This document shows, piece by piece, positions 23,147 to 34,325 of a stretch of DNA of 64,000 nucleotides. Source of the stretch: Gnomoniopsis sp. IMI 355080 (lineage: Eukaryota > Ascomycota > Sordariomycetes > Diaporthales > Gnomoniaceae); the NCBI GenBank assembly GCA_027946555.1, contig JAPEVC010000181.1, positions 1-64,000 on the forward strand, written 5' to 3'. A program made the translations under genes and the position numbers. Numbering within the stretch: the first letter of the stretch is position 1; each line of letters begins with the position of its first letter. Under the pieces are notes generated by a model. That model saw nothing but the letters and a program-made list of their open reading frames with translations, was not told the origin of the DNA and searched no databases.

Positions 23147-24753
23147 CTAAGTCTTTCTTTCGATCGTGACGTGAAAAGGCTTGACGGCAACAACAGCAGG
23201 CGACATGTCAAACTCCAGCTTTGCCTTGGTATTCACCGGAGATATCTACACCATAGTAAGCAAGTGTTGCTGTTGCTTCTTCAGTTCAGTCTCTTAAAGG
23301 AGAAGAAGCTCACTCACATCGAAAATTGTCACCAAAACACTCAAGACCTTTTTCATCTGCAAAATGGCAATATGCTGGCCTAGGCACACACGTCTTCCTC
23401 TACTGAAACCCATGAATGCCCCTTCCATCCTCCTCAACTCCTCCGCCTTGGTCGTGAGCCAGCGCTCCGGTCGGAAATCATGAACGTCGTCCCCAAATAC
23501 GGTCCGGTCCAAATGGGTAGCCATAGCTAAGGTTCCTACGGACGTCCCTTCGGGTATAAACATTCCCCCGATCGTAGTACCGCCTGCTGGGACCCGCCGT
23601 TCGATGGGCCAGGTACTCGTGGGTGCCAAACGAGCTGCCTCCCGGATCACTGCGTGCAGGTAGGGGAGCTTGTTTACTTGGCTGAACATAGGGACTGGTT
23701 CTGAGAGATCCGCGGCTGCGAGCTCTTCCCGAAGCTTAGCCAGGACTGCTGGGTCCTTCATGAGGTAGTAGAGAACAGCAATCACCGAAGACGCGGTTGT
23801 GTCCCCAGCACCGCTGATGGTAGACATCAACATCCCCACGATGCCCGGAGTGTCGAGAACATCCGGGTGCGTACGGCTGGCCACGATAAACTTCGAAAGC
23901 AAGTCTGCCGGTCTACCAGCGTCCTTCTCCTCCATACTGCCCATACGTGCGCTCAGCTTTCCCATCGCCAAGGCTGCCATACTACTCGGCGCCCGCTTCT
24001 GCCTCATCGCAAGCGGGTTCCGGTAGACTAACCTCTCGAGCCACGGCAGACTCGCCCACCAGCCCCAGTGGTTGAACCGATTCCGGATCATCTGGATCGA
24101 TCCGCCCACATCACCACCAGCCTGCAGACACCCCAGCGGCTCGTCGAAAGAGAAACGCCCCGCCGCGTCCATGGTGTAATATAATATCGTCGCTGCCAAG
24201 TCGAACGTGCCCTTCTTCGCCCGCAACACGTCGAGCAGTTCCATAATGGTCTCATTCACGAAGGGCTCGTACTCGAGCACGCCGTTGGGTGAGAAAGCGC
24301 CCGCCACGGCGCGGCGAAGTGCGCCATGCCTGGCCTCGTCTGACGTCGAGACCAGGGAGGGAACCTCCTTACCATTGGAGATGCCGATCAGGACTTTGTA
24401 AGATTCTGCCTGAAGCTTTGTCAGTTACCACTTACGGCGTTGCCGGGTGGTTCAGAATTCGTGCGAAATCTCACCGTCGTAAAGCCTTGTCTGCTGCCAT
24501 AAATAATGTCGATCGCGCCTGGGTCACTGAGACTGATGCTACGGACACCATACCGTACAATTGGGCCGTGTTTCTCATGGAGGTCTACCAGTTTTCCTCG
24601 GAGCTGACCATGATACTGATGCCATGCGCGCCAAAAGTCGGTGATACTGGCTAGCAGCGGTCCCGGGGCTTTCCGCAGCTGTCTCCAATCGTCGAAAACC
24701 TTCAGCGCGATGAGGGTGCAGATAACCAGCAGCGTGTAGACGAGAGTGCTCAT
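23147..24753 (-). CDS. cytochrome P450 monooxygenase
   Basis: Three exons: 24753-24475, 24409-23318, 23245-23147 (489 residues). Residues 3-19 form the N-terminal membrane anchor, followed by the Pro-containing hinge KAPGP. P450 landmarks are all present: I-helix GAGDTT, K-helix EAAR, the FRPERW meander block and the haem loop FSRGRRVCLG with the thiolate Cys. The C-terminal 32 residues (to HVTIERKT) were recovered by splicing. The acceptor of exon 2 is ambiguous by 6 nt (24409 or 24415); 24409 was chosen because it restores an A-E-S-Y context usual in related enzymes. Substrate is unknown; the best general match is the pisatin demethylase-like group of fungal P450s, from memory of family motifs. 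ER-bound. No neighbouring biosynthetic genes. Confidence 0.9.
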
Positions 24754-26368
24754 GTCTTCGGCAGATCTCTATCTTGGTGCCAAAAGACGAAAAGTTGAGT
24801 CACTGAAAGGACGCAGGCAATTATGGTTCCTGGCTTGACCTTTGTTTGTGGCGTGCTGTGCCCTAGTCAGCTTCCGCGACCTAATAAGCAGAGATGCATA
24901 CCTCTGAAGAACTGAAGGCCAATGAACGCATCCTGCCTGGCTTGGAGAACATGGTTCGGAAATATATCGTGAATAGCAGCCGTTCTCAACTATAAATGGC
25001 GCAGAAAGAGGAATGGTTACTGGATTGCGTTACGGGTTCTGTTTTTTTTTTTTTTTTTAGATTGTACATGATTGATAGTACGGAAATGTACACGGTTTCT
25101 GAGTGCAAGCTGTCAAGTTGTCAAGTTGCTTGGAGCTGGTATAATTATAGGAACGATCAGGTGAAGACGCGCTGATGTAAGGCAGACATTGGAGCGGTGC
25201 TCCTGGAAATAGCTATGCCTTCTATATCTACCCGGGTACGCAAGCAGCGATGGGCAAGTGGCCGATCTGCGCAAGAATGGAAGCGTGCTTGTGATTACTT
25301 TCTGGCCTTCAATTTTGACCATAACAAAGGGGATGCTGCCAGCATAACGCTGTTCTGCCTCCTTGAATAGAGCAGCAGTTCTATCATACAGTTCAAATTA
25401 TGAGATGGCTATATAGTCTGCCAACTTTGGAAGATTGCCGAGGAGAGCAAGCTCACAAGCGTTAGCTCACTTGAGCACTTCTTTTTGCATCGTATCTTTC
25501 TGAAAAGAAAACCTCGCACTCACGCGCCGTATGAATAAAAAAACACTACGGACGTACACTTGTTAATGGTCGTGCCCAGGCTGCCAAGCGATGATCCCAG
25601 CTGTTCATGGGACCATGTCAGAGGAGGCTGTGGCAGCAAATCTCAAAACAACGCGGGCGGCATTGGAGAGCAACGCGACCCTCTGCGGGCCAGATCCCTG
25701 TTCCATGAGACCCCACAGGCCTATCGTTGAAAGAGCGCGCAACGCCATTGTGAAGATGACCCGGTCCGACGAAGTCGATACTCAGTACCATTCGGAAGGA
25801 AGGAGCCGTGCCGAATCTGGCTGCGCCACAGCAGATGGTCATGGCCCTCTTGATAACAAGATTTGGAATCTACCATTGTATTCCATTCAATCGTACGAGC
25901 GTAAAAGCGTATCCATCTTTGCCGAGCGTCGAAGTACGATATTTGGACACAGCCACACTCAAGGCAGCTGAACATGTGATGAGGTGAAGCAAGAATAACA
26001 AGGCTGGGGTGATTTGGGCCCGGGTCTATGCCGTGTCACAAGTTATCAAACACCCAACCATCAAAGAGACGTATAAGAGCCAGAAGCCTATTGAGCGTTT
26101 CAGAGAGGTCATAAACCCAAACTTGCTGTTGCTGTGTTCCAAGTCTGTTTGCAAGGCGCAGCACCTTGGTTCTGTCGGGCCGGGCTTTCCATTCTCGGCA
26201 ACGTCATAGTACCGATTCGATCTGCTCGGCATTCCTACACCAAGAAACCCGCCACTTTGAAGCTACTGATCGATTAAAACCCATCATCCCAGCGCTGTCC
26301 TCTCTTTCCCATCCATTCCCCCCTCTTCCTCGAATCAACATCGACGTTGGATACCATTTTCCATCAAG
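24754..26368. other. intergenic with homopolymer tract
   Basis: 1.6 kb between divergent P450 and RCR genes. Contains a 17-base T run at 25042-25058. A 126-codon frame near 25591-25971 overlaps comparable frames on the other strand, matches no family and lacks a codon-usage signal, so it is not called. Confidence 0.45.
25042..25058. repeat. poly(T)17 tract
   Basis: Seventeen consecutive T residues, directly visible, in the P450 upstream region about 290 bp from its start codon. Confidence 0.95.
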
Positions 26369-26911
26369 ATGATAATTCCACAAGGCAACGCTCTCGGCGA
26401 GCTACAGGCCAGGCAAACTTTCAGCAACTGCCCTTCCGGCACATACTTGAACAGGTATGGCAGCTGCGTATCCTCCGGCTGGGCCAACTACGGCCGCTGG
26501 GTCCTAGCTGCCATCGTCATCGTCTTCTTCATCGCCCTCTTCGTCATCTGGTCTTGCATCAGCAACCGTCGCCGTCGCCGTCGCGGTCTGCGGCCCATGT
26601 ATGGCACAGGATGGGTGCCAGGAAACTATGCTGCCTACGACAACAACCAGGGCCAGCAACCCCAATACAATCAAGGCGGATGGTTCGGCGGCTTAGGCCA
26701 CAAGAACCACAATCAACCCCCGCCACCGCAGTACACCCCTGCGCCGCCCCAGGGCCAGCAGTACACGGGCCAGACTTTCGATAGTAATGACGGCTACTAT
26801 GGTCACCACCAGAATGATGTGCCTCTGCAACAACCAACCGGAACATACTACCCGCGCGGTGGCGACCCTGTCTACGAGCCACCTGCGGGACCACCACCCG
26901 CTAAGAGCTGA
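26369..26911 (+). CDS. RCR-family single-pass membrane protein
   Basis: Single exon, 180 residues, ATG in context AAGATGA. A short Cys-containing exterior part (CPSGTYLNRYGSC) is followed by one transmembrane helix at about residues 44-65 and a stop-transfer RRRRRRG, then a long cytosolic tail rich in Gln, Asn, Pro, Gly and Tyr. The tail holds Pro-Tyr-like motifs (PPPQY, YEPPAG) that could bind WW domains of Rsp5-type ligases. This is the layout of Rcr1/Rcr2 (regulators of chitin deposition and of vacuolar sorting, Congo red resistance). Family placement is from layout and motifs; the WW-partner idea is inference. Confidence 0.75.
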   Translation: MIIPQGNALGELQARQTFSNCPSGTYLNRYGSCVSSGWANYGRWVLAAIVIVFFIALFVIWSCISNRRRRRRGLRPMYGTGWVPGNYAAYDNNQGQQPQYNQGGWFGGLGHKNHNQPPPPQYTPAPPQGQQYTGQTFDSNDGYYGHHQNDVPLQQPTGTYYPRGGDPVYEPPAGPPPAKS

Positions 26912-28364
26912 GCGCTACGACGATGAAAATAGGGAGAGATTGCTATATGATTTGTTAATGGACGGATGCAATGACAGTCTACGATCGGGATAATGGCCAC
27001 CACAAATGTTGGTCAACGAACGGACGAGTTCAGGACAGGCGGGATAGGACGAGGTTTGGCGTTACGGCGCCTTGATACATCGACGGATTTTATGACCATT
27101 GGTAGGGCAGAGGGAAAAGCCAGACAGGTTTACGAAATACTACTTAATGGCTTGCAATACTGACTATGCGTGCATCCTCTGCAAGTGCCTAAATATTGTT
27201 TGATGCCGCGTTTTCCTGGTCCCGAAGGTGACAGGTCCACTGTTCACACCGTGACCTCATCAACCTTGCTTTCGCAACATGACGAGAATGGTAGGACGGC
27301 CGACTCCCGGGACTGCCACGGCACAGTGATTGGCTTCAAAGACTACTGAGTTGGCAATCTTTTTAGCAGCAATTCTAACGAAAGCGGATCATGACACTAC
27401 ACAGAAACAAATTCCATATGTAAGACAGTGCAAAGTTTTCGAGTCGGGAGGCAGCACCCGCCATCCAACCGCCCGTTGTTGCACGGGAGGCCTCGCATTT
27501 TCCAAGGTTTAATTTGATTTGTAGTACCTTTTCCCCAAGTTGGATACTGGTCACACGACGACCCGCAGAAAAGATCGACAGGACTGCCGCACCGTTCTCA
27601 TGTAGACTGTATTCACCTACCACATGACAGAAGTAGACGAGTTACGATACATTACTGTTCTTCCAGCCATGCAAGCTAAAACGAAGTTGTTCTTCGTCTC
27701 AGCCTCGTCGAATTCCAACTTACACGAGGCTGGCGCTGGGACAGGGACCAGGCTACGAATGGCAGGTTCCACCCTGGGGCAGCGGGCGTGGGCCCAAATA
27801 AGCTCAAAAACCCGCCGACGAAGCTAGTGAGTGAATTGGACAGCTGGACTAGAGCGGGCTTGGGCAAAAATGCTCCTTTACACCCGAAAGACAGGCGACA
27901 GGATATTGATTGGAGCGAGCGGGAGGGCAGTGACCCTTTGCCACGACTGTTTGCATTCTCAAGAGTTGTTTTGTTGCTAGATTTGAAGTTTCCCAGATTT
28001 TCCAACGTATCGCGGACCTTAGTATGACCAAGCAATGACCAAGTAGTTGTTCATTCGATGAACCCATTGACCCATTTTCCTTTACCCAACTGCCTTGTCT
28101 GCTTGTGTGCATTCTTGATGCATTTTGAAAGAAGCCTTCAGTAATCGGCTCGATTAGCTTCTCCAATGACCATGTCTCTTGTTCCTTCTATGTCTATAAC
28201 GCTTCATGAATGGCTCTTATATGCAAGGAATTTGCTGCACGCGCGACTGGCTTCTGAGCCAAAATTCTGTATTGGGTATCTTCCAGTTTCCTCCATTGGA
28301 AATCGGTCTCTGTCTCGTTTCCGAAGCGAATGCCAAGAAACGATGGCGATCTGCCTTTGAACAC
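26912..28364. other. intergenic, convergent 3' ends
   Basis: 1.45 kb between the RCR gene (+) and the TPT transporter (-). Several open frames of 60-120 codons exist on both strands but overlap each other and show no family signature. Nothing else seen. Confidence 0.45.
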
Positions 28365-30492
28365 TTAGTCTCGGGTGTTATCAGAGCGGTAGGCAGGGTG
28401 CTCGGATGTGTGATATGCTTGTTGCGGTGGTGGGAAGACAATGTCGCCATCCACAGTCACCAGACTCCCCCGGTGCTCCCCCATTTCGTTACTCGTGCTC
28501 TTTCGAGTAGCCAGCAATCCCGCTTCCTCGCTCCCGTCCTCGTCTGCGTCGGAATCACTTGAGCTCGGGCTTGACAGGTCGTCGACTTGGGTTCGCTTGT
28601 GCAGTTCCGTCTGGGCTTCCTTTCGCATCTTGGTGATCTTGATGTAATTGTAGGCGCAGATAGCGCCGATAGTGACACAAAGACCAGAGATGTTGATCAC
28701 CGTCAATTTGTCGTCGAATACCAGTGTCGCCGTCGAAATGGTCACCACCTCTTTGAAAATGCCAGCAATTGACAACGTGACAACAGAGGTGCGCTGCAGC
28801 AGGGCATACTCGCATGCAGTCATGAGGAAGGCGATGGTGCCAGGGAACAGTAGCAGGAATGGCGCAAGAATGCCCCAAACGTCCCAAAGGCCCTTGAGTG
28901 ATACCACGAGCGGCAGGAATCCTTCAGTAGGGATGGCAATGACGATGAGAGTCAGGAACATCACAGGCGTGAGGAAGAAGATGCTAGAAAAGGGATTGGA
29001 AGTTGCGGGGTTGCGCAGAAGGAGGATCTGTGTGAGGCCCCAGCGGAAACCGGAGAAGAAGGCGGCAGAAATGATCAAGACAAAGCCTAGCAAATCGAAG
29101 CTGACTTCACCAGCTACCATCATTATGACTCCTGCGGTCATAGTAGCGATGATGGCCACCAACCTCCATGTTGGCGCCTCCAGCCTGAAGAGAAAGGCAA
29201 ATATCAGGACGAAAGCAAGCGAAGAAGACTTGCACATCGCTGGGGGAAGAAAAATTAGCTTCCATTGAAAACATAGTGTGTTGGCGAGGACCGCTTACTG
29301 TAGAAGGTCAAAGTAATGAACTTGAGTGAAGTATTGCCCAAGCCAATATCGAGACCTGTAGCTGCACCACATGGTCCTATCCTGGTGAGGTAGAACATCT
29401 TGGTCATGATTGGTCTCTCTTCCTCCGATTCACGCCTCGCGCCCAGATCTGTCCTACGTTGTGGCGCGTTGTGAGGCCGGAACGATGGCACAAAGAAAAG
29501 GACCACACAAGCAAGTGTGAATTGGACTAGCATGTGAACAGAGGTTGTAAATAGAGGAAAGGGAAAGTTCAGCCGGTCAGAGTCGAACATCCACTTGTTG
29601 TACTGTAGCACTGATCAGCATCAAGTCCGTTCCTTTCTTTCATTTTCAGATTTATTGTGCAAGAACAACTGACCAGTGAAATGCAGAGCGAGAAAAGGTA
29701 CCAGAGACCGATCAAGGCCCCATTGACGACCAATTTTCTGACCACGTTCTGGTCTGCTATCTTTTTCTCCTCGGTCGAGATATTGTCTCGTGCTATCCGC
29801 TGGTCAAGTAATGTGTTCCGCCTCTTCTTTTTCTGTTTCCTTTTTCTCTCCTTGGCCGTCAATCCAGTCTCCTCGTCGTCGTGCAAATCCTCGTCTGAAA
29901 AGTCAGGGTTTGGCTGTGGTCTCAGGACACCATTTTTGCCTTTGATAGTGGCTTCGCTCTCTTCTGATATTTTTGGTTCCTCCATAGTAAATTGGCCACT
30001 GACGGATGGCCCTCTAGCATGTCCATTGCGTCCCGGCTGTGGTGTCGCAGCCACCGACGGTGACATCAAGCTGCTGCGACGCCGGCGGTGGCCGACGGGG
30101 TTTATGGGATCCATCTCGATGGTGTCGGCAAAGGACGTGGTGCTAGAGGACGCGGCGACGGCCTCAGTAGCCGTGGCCCTCCTTGCACGAGCGGCTGTGG
30201 ACGATGTGGCAGCACGGTCAGTCGGAGTGGACGGCGAGCCAATGATAGCTGAAGACCCAAGCTTGCTGGTCGCGTGCGCAATGGGAAAGGCGACGGCTGG
30301 CGATCCAGAAGCTGAAGACTCGGCGGATGAGGTGCCTCCCCTAGCGACAGAGGTGCTCAGACGAGGGAGACGTTTGAATGCCGCGGCGGACTCGGGTCGA
30401 GGAGTGTTGCGTGCCGAAGAGGATCTCGTTAGGGGCTGGGATGGTTTTGGCGAGGGCGGGCTAGGAGACGGAGGAGGAGAATGGGACGGCAT
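28365..30492 (-). CDS. TPT/SLC35-type nucleotide-sugar or triose-phosphate transporter
   Basis: Three exons: 30492-29674, 29602-29299, 29239-28365 (665 residues). The first about 250 residues are disordered (Ser/Thr/Pro/Ala), followed by a basic KERKRKQKKKRR stretch. The transporter core has about ten membrane helices with family signatures: SLYNKWMF at the exon 1/2 junction, GLDIGLGNTSLKFITLTFY, and TMCKSSSLAFVLIFAF across the exon 2/3 junction. The acidic tail (SSSDSDADEDGSEE) ends the protein. It resembles the Ymd8/SLC35C2 branch of the drug/metabolite superfamily, which acts in Golgi or ER membranes; substrate cannot be told. The long N-terminal extension is typical of filamentous-fungal members but is poorly constrained. 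Confidence 0.88.
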
Positions 30493-31541
30493 TGTACACG
30501 CAGTAGTGCGGGTGGTGGGGATTGTACATGTGTTTATTTAATGAGAAGAGATTGGGGCGGTCATGACGGTGGTGCTAGGCCGGGGAGTACGGAGTACACG
30601 GACTGTGTGGATCGCCAATCCTACTAACAAAGCCCCTGGTACGGCTGTCGAGACCTTGGGACGCGCTGTTGATGCAACAAAATGAGTGGTGCAACGCTGC
30701 AGACAGGGCTCAAGGGCACGCTGACAACTGGCACACTGTTGACTCGGCCTGTGGCGGTCTTCTGCTGGCTTTCTGGGCGTTGGACGACGTGGGTCCAGGA
30801 CGTGGGCGTCAGCGGACGAGTACCGACAGGACCGCCTGCATCAAACTCTCGAAGTGGGTGCAAATCTGGCAGCACTGCAGTAGTTTTGTCTGAGTGATGC
30901 TTGTTGCTTGTGTGGTCTCCACGGCTGTGGCAATCAAGCGGTCTGGGATGGTGGATCGCCGCCGGCAGGCGGTTAGGAAAGCATAGTAATTCCTTTTCAA
31001 TCCTGTTGCGTGCCGGGCGTCCAGCGTCTTGGTGGAACAGGACTAAGATGCTTGGATTCCCATCTAAAGTAGGAGGTCCATTAGCTCAGTGGCTGCTTAT
31101 GGCCGGCAGGTTCTTGACCAACTACCTAAGCCAGCCTTCTTTCAGCTGACGCTTGCCTGGGTACCAGCAGATGGGCGATCAGATCCACTTTTTGTCTGGG
31201 GGGCAACGGTTCTGTAATTGGCTCTGCCCCTGATCAATGCAGGGATCTGGGTACATGGTTGAATGCCACCTTACTGTAATTCACAGCCCCCACCACACCA
31301 GCCTTGGAATTCAATAACATCGAGAGCATGCAGAATGGAATATTGCCTTACCATGCGGCCATATGGCGGTAGTAGTGCATACATTTTGTAGTCGTGTGAT
31401 CCTGATGATGCACCATTGCCGGAAATTGCACTCTCACTGCAAGAATTATCAATTGCGCAGCTATTGGGAGCCCTGACGTTAAATAAAGTTCAGATTTACA
31501 CCGACGACGCCAACCTCAAACCATAACAGCTTCAAACTACA

Positions 31542-31558
31542 CTACCTAGGTACCTAGA
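31542..31558. repeat. TACCTAGGTACCTAG cluster
   Basis: CTACCTAGGTACCTAGA: two overlapping copies of the CCTAGG palindrome. Intergenic. Confidence 0.7.
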
Positions 31559-32918
31559 TACTCAACTAGACACGATGCACATGCGCACATGTGTAAAACG
31601 TATGCCACTTAACCAGCGCTGTCCACAATCGAGGACCAAGGAGCGCACTGCCACCTTTCTCTTGACAAATTTTCTAGGCGGTCATCGTGGCATTCAACTT
31701 GGCAAACTATATAGTGTGCATCGTAGCCCTATTTGAGAGACAACATGACATCAATAACATTTTCAAAATTTACTTTCAGCTTGCAGCGGCCACTAGGCAC
31801 TTTTTCTGTTGTTCGTCATATCAGTTTGGCCAAGCCACAGTCATGCGACCACCTTGTTGCCAAGTCACCGTAGAAGGCACTAGCAAGCCGGCCGGAGACC
31901 CTGCCCGTCCTTGCTTTGGTGCACCGCACTGACGGGATTGACAACTCAATGATATACAACAGCCCAATTTCGGGCGGGTCGGGCGAGTCGGCCCTAGCAG
32001 AACGCCAGAACGCCAAAAGGTAACGTCGAGCGAGTCAAGATAGCCCGAAAATCTGGGGAAGCTGTCGGCGTGATGTCAGCTTGGCTGGGGTCCTAACAGG
32101 TCTCGTCACCATCTGCGACTCCTCCCAGACCCTTCGCGGAACTGCTCAACCCGCTCCCCCGGATGATTCGCAGCACAAGCGTTGATCTCTATTGATTCCA
32201 GGCTTCGAGAGCCCTCTGTGGATAACTTCACAGTGCTGTCTGTTCTGCATTCTCACTGTCCATCGACGGCAATGTTAGGCCTTCTCATCTGAAGAGGCAC
32301 AAACGTAAGTGGTCCAATTTAGCTCCACATTGTCCAGCTACTATGACTTGTGCTGCGTAACAAGCCTTCGTCGCATGAGGGGTGCCAGCTGTTCTAGCAC
32401 ACTATTGCGTATTACTACCACCTTGGATTAGAACCACACACGGCTCTCTGTATGCACGTCCTGCTTGGCCCGCGAATGCAATTGGAAAACCTATCTCGGG
32501 AGCTAGCCAAGTAGCTTCTGCTCTGGCAGAGACGGAAGTCGGTCACACTTCTCGGATGGGACGGCGTGCATTGCAGGGCGCCAAATAGTACAATACAATC
32601 CCAGATGCTCGGGTCGGCACTGCGTGCGCGCATCACGACGCCGATAACCTTAGATAGGGGCCGGCACGAGACCTTCGAATCGAGACGCGAGCCGCCTTTC
32701 CGATCATTGCGTCAAGCTTTCCAGAAACTCTTGCTCCGTACGTAGCACAAATCATAATACCGCGCCGCTTCTTACAGACTGTATGGAGTAGGCAACACAC
32801 ACTACCGTGGCGCACTGCCCGTCGACAGGTACGCAGTAGTCTGATTATACCGTCACCCCAGATAGACCGCATCATATTTCCGAGTTGGGCTCGGAGTTTA
32901 AAGAATCCACAGCATCTT

Positions 32919-33483
32919 CTAGCAAGCAGCAGTGCCGCCATCTCCATTCGCGTTGTCAAGCTCATCATCTACGCCAATATCATCGTCAACACCATCAGCC
33001 TCACTCACTAACTGCGTTCCCGCTTCCGTCTGCCGGGCCAGCTTGCGCGGACAGTCAGATATGTACTCGTCCTGGTACGTAGGGTCTTCGCTCTGACGTG
33101 TAGCAACGTAGAATTCAACTACAACCTTTTTTGAGCGTCTGGACTTCGATCTAAAGCAGGATTTCAATGAATATATTCCGTCCTGGCATCCAGTATGTGA
33201 CGGGAGTGTTGATCAGATAGCGTATCGAAAAAGGCACTTCTGCCTCGTAGTCCGCAGCGTATTGCGCGAAAACCACGTCGCGCCAGTACGGTTCAGGTTG
33301 CGGGTTGTCATTTGTTTGCATGTGGGTGTAGGAGTTCGGATATTGATCCCACCTCAATCGGTCTGGTCACCACACCCTTCGAAGCGACTTGTGAGAAGCG
33401 GTCGCGCGGCTGTTCGTCGCTCTGTTGTCTGCTTTCTATGGCAGATATGTCTAATTTGTCTGAAGGAATTGTTCTGGGATCCT
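32919..33483 (-). pseudogene. possible degenerate coding remnant, unknown family
   Basis: Three protein-like segments follow each other in different minus-strand frames. About 33483-33350 reads DPRTIPSDKLDISA then ..RFSQVASKGVVTRP. 33357-33151 reads RWDQYPNSYTHMQTN then PEPYWRDVVFAQYA. 33167-32919 reads KKVVVEFYVATRQSE, ending in an acidic tail and a stop. Continuity of amino-acid-like composition across two frame changes suggests a decayed gene or unrecognised splicing. No ATG is in place and the 5' side runs into a TAGG cluster. I do not recognise the family. The limits are approximate. Confidence 0.3.
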
Positions 33484-33586
33484 AGACGGGTTTGTCTTAT
33501 ATCAGAACTGAGATACAAGTCCCTGGGAATTTTCTATTGGATCGCTTCTACGGCAGCTCCCGTAGTGCTATATTCGTGTAAGTCGG

Positions 33587-33620
33587 GTACCTACCACCTA
33601 GGTACCTAGGTAGGTAATGG
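33587..33620. repeat. TACCTAGG palindrome cluster
   Basis: GGTACCTACCACCTAGGTACCTAGGTAGGTAATGG: several overlapping CCTAGG and TAGGTA units. Intergenic, adjacent to the coding remnant. Confidence 0.7.
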
Positions 33621-34171
33621 AATGGACAACGGACGCACTCCGTCACGGATGCAAACAGAGGCGGAAATAAAGCTGACTCCACCTCAAAATTCGTGCATAT
33701 GATTATCCAACAACAAGGCTAACTGATAAATCTGGGCGGGACGGATTTAAACTTGATTTAACCTCGTTGGTTCCTACTGGCACGACATTAGCCAATCACC
33801 CACGTCTTCTAAAATTATTCTGCTCCCGACTGTTCAATACATGGGAAATCGTTGAGTCTTCATGAACTTTAACAATGCATTGGAATCGGAAAGTATATTC
33901 TTTACCAAGGAAGCAAATTACTTTGCTGTACTGTGTCTGAAACTGAAGCAATGACTTCATATGGACGTACAGCTTACATAGTATCCGGATTCAGCGGAAG
34001 GTCTGAGCTTAGTCATCCGCTCGTCAACCACCTCATCGTGGACACAATACCATTTCTTATTCTGGTATTTAAGATGATTGAGGGCTGCATGTTCAATATA
34101 GTCATTCGAGACACAGAAGCATTTGCTAGAGTGGATTTTGACCGCACGTAGTTCCGTGCAACTCAACTTCC

Positions 34172-34222
34172 TACTATTACCTCCCTAAGTACCTACTAGG
34201 TAGGTAGGTATCTATCTACCCG
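34172..34222. repeat. ACCT/TAGG cluster upstream of GH15
   Basis: TACCTCCCTAAGTACC, then four tandem TAGG units (TACTAGGTAGGTAGGTA) and TATCTATCTACC. Lies about 105 bp before the GH15 start codon; a further TACCTAGGT follows at about 34255. Confidence 0.65.
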
Positions 34223-34325
34223 TAGACATACAGTCCCACTAATGTGAGTAACATATACCTAGGTGCTTTCTTCGGACCGAGTTTCAAGGCAATTCGGAAC
34301 TCAATACTGAACGTCGATAATCACT

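Larger units (their letters stand above)
30493..34325. other. gene-poor region of 3.8 kb
   Basis: The largest gap. It contains a frame-broken coding remnant at about 32919-33483 and three TACCTAGGTA clusters (31542-31558, 33587-33620, 34172-34222), listed separately. No intact gene, tRNA or transposon end was recognised. The part next to 34325 is the GH15 promoter. Confidence 0.5.

Noticed and set aside
12104..24753. Secondary-metabolite cluster of ABC transporter, aminotransferase and P450
   Set aside because: They are interrupted by a FYVE-RING housekeeping gene, and there is no backbone synthase or pathway regulator within the window.
25591..25971. 126-codon frame in the P450-RCR interval
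   Set aside because: Overlapped by frames of similar length on the other strand, no known domain and no splice partner.
31077..31140. tRNA-like stretch with TTAGCTCAGTGG and GGTTCTTGACC
   Set aside because: The D-stem has no complementary arm, no anticodon stem forms at the right spacing and the acceptor ends do not pair. Coincidental similarity.
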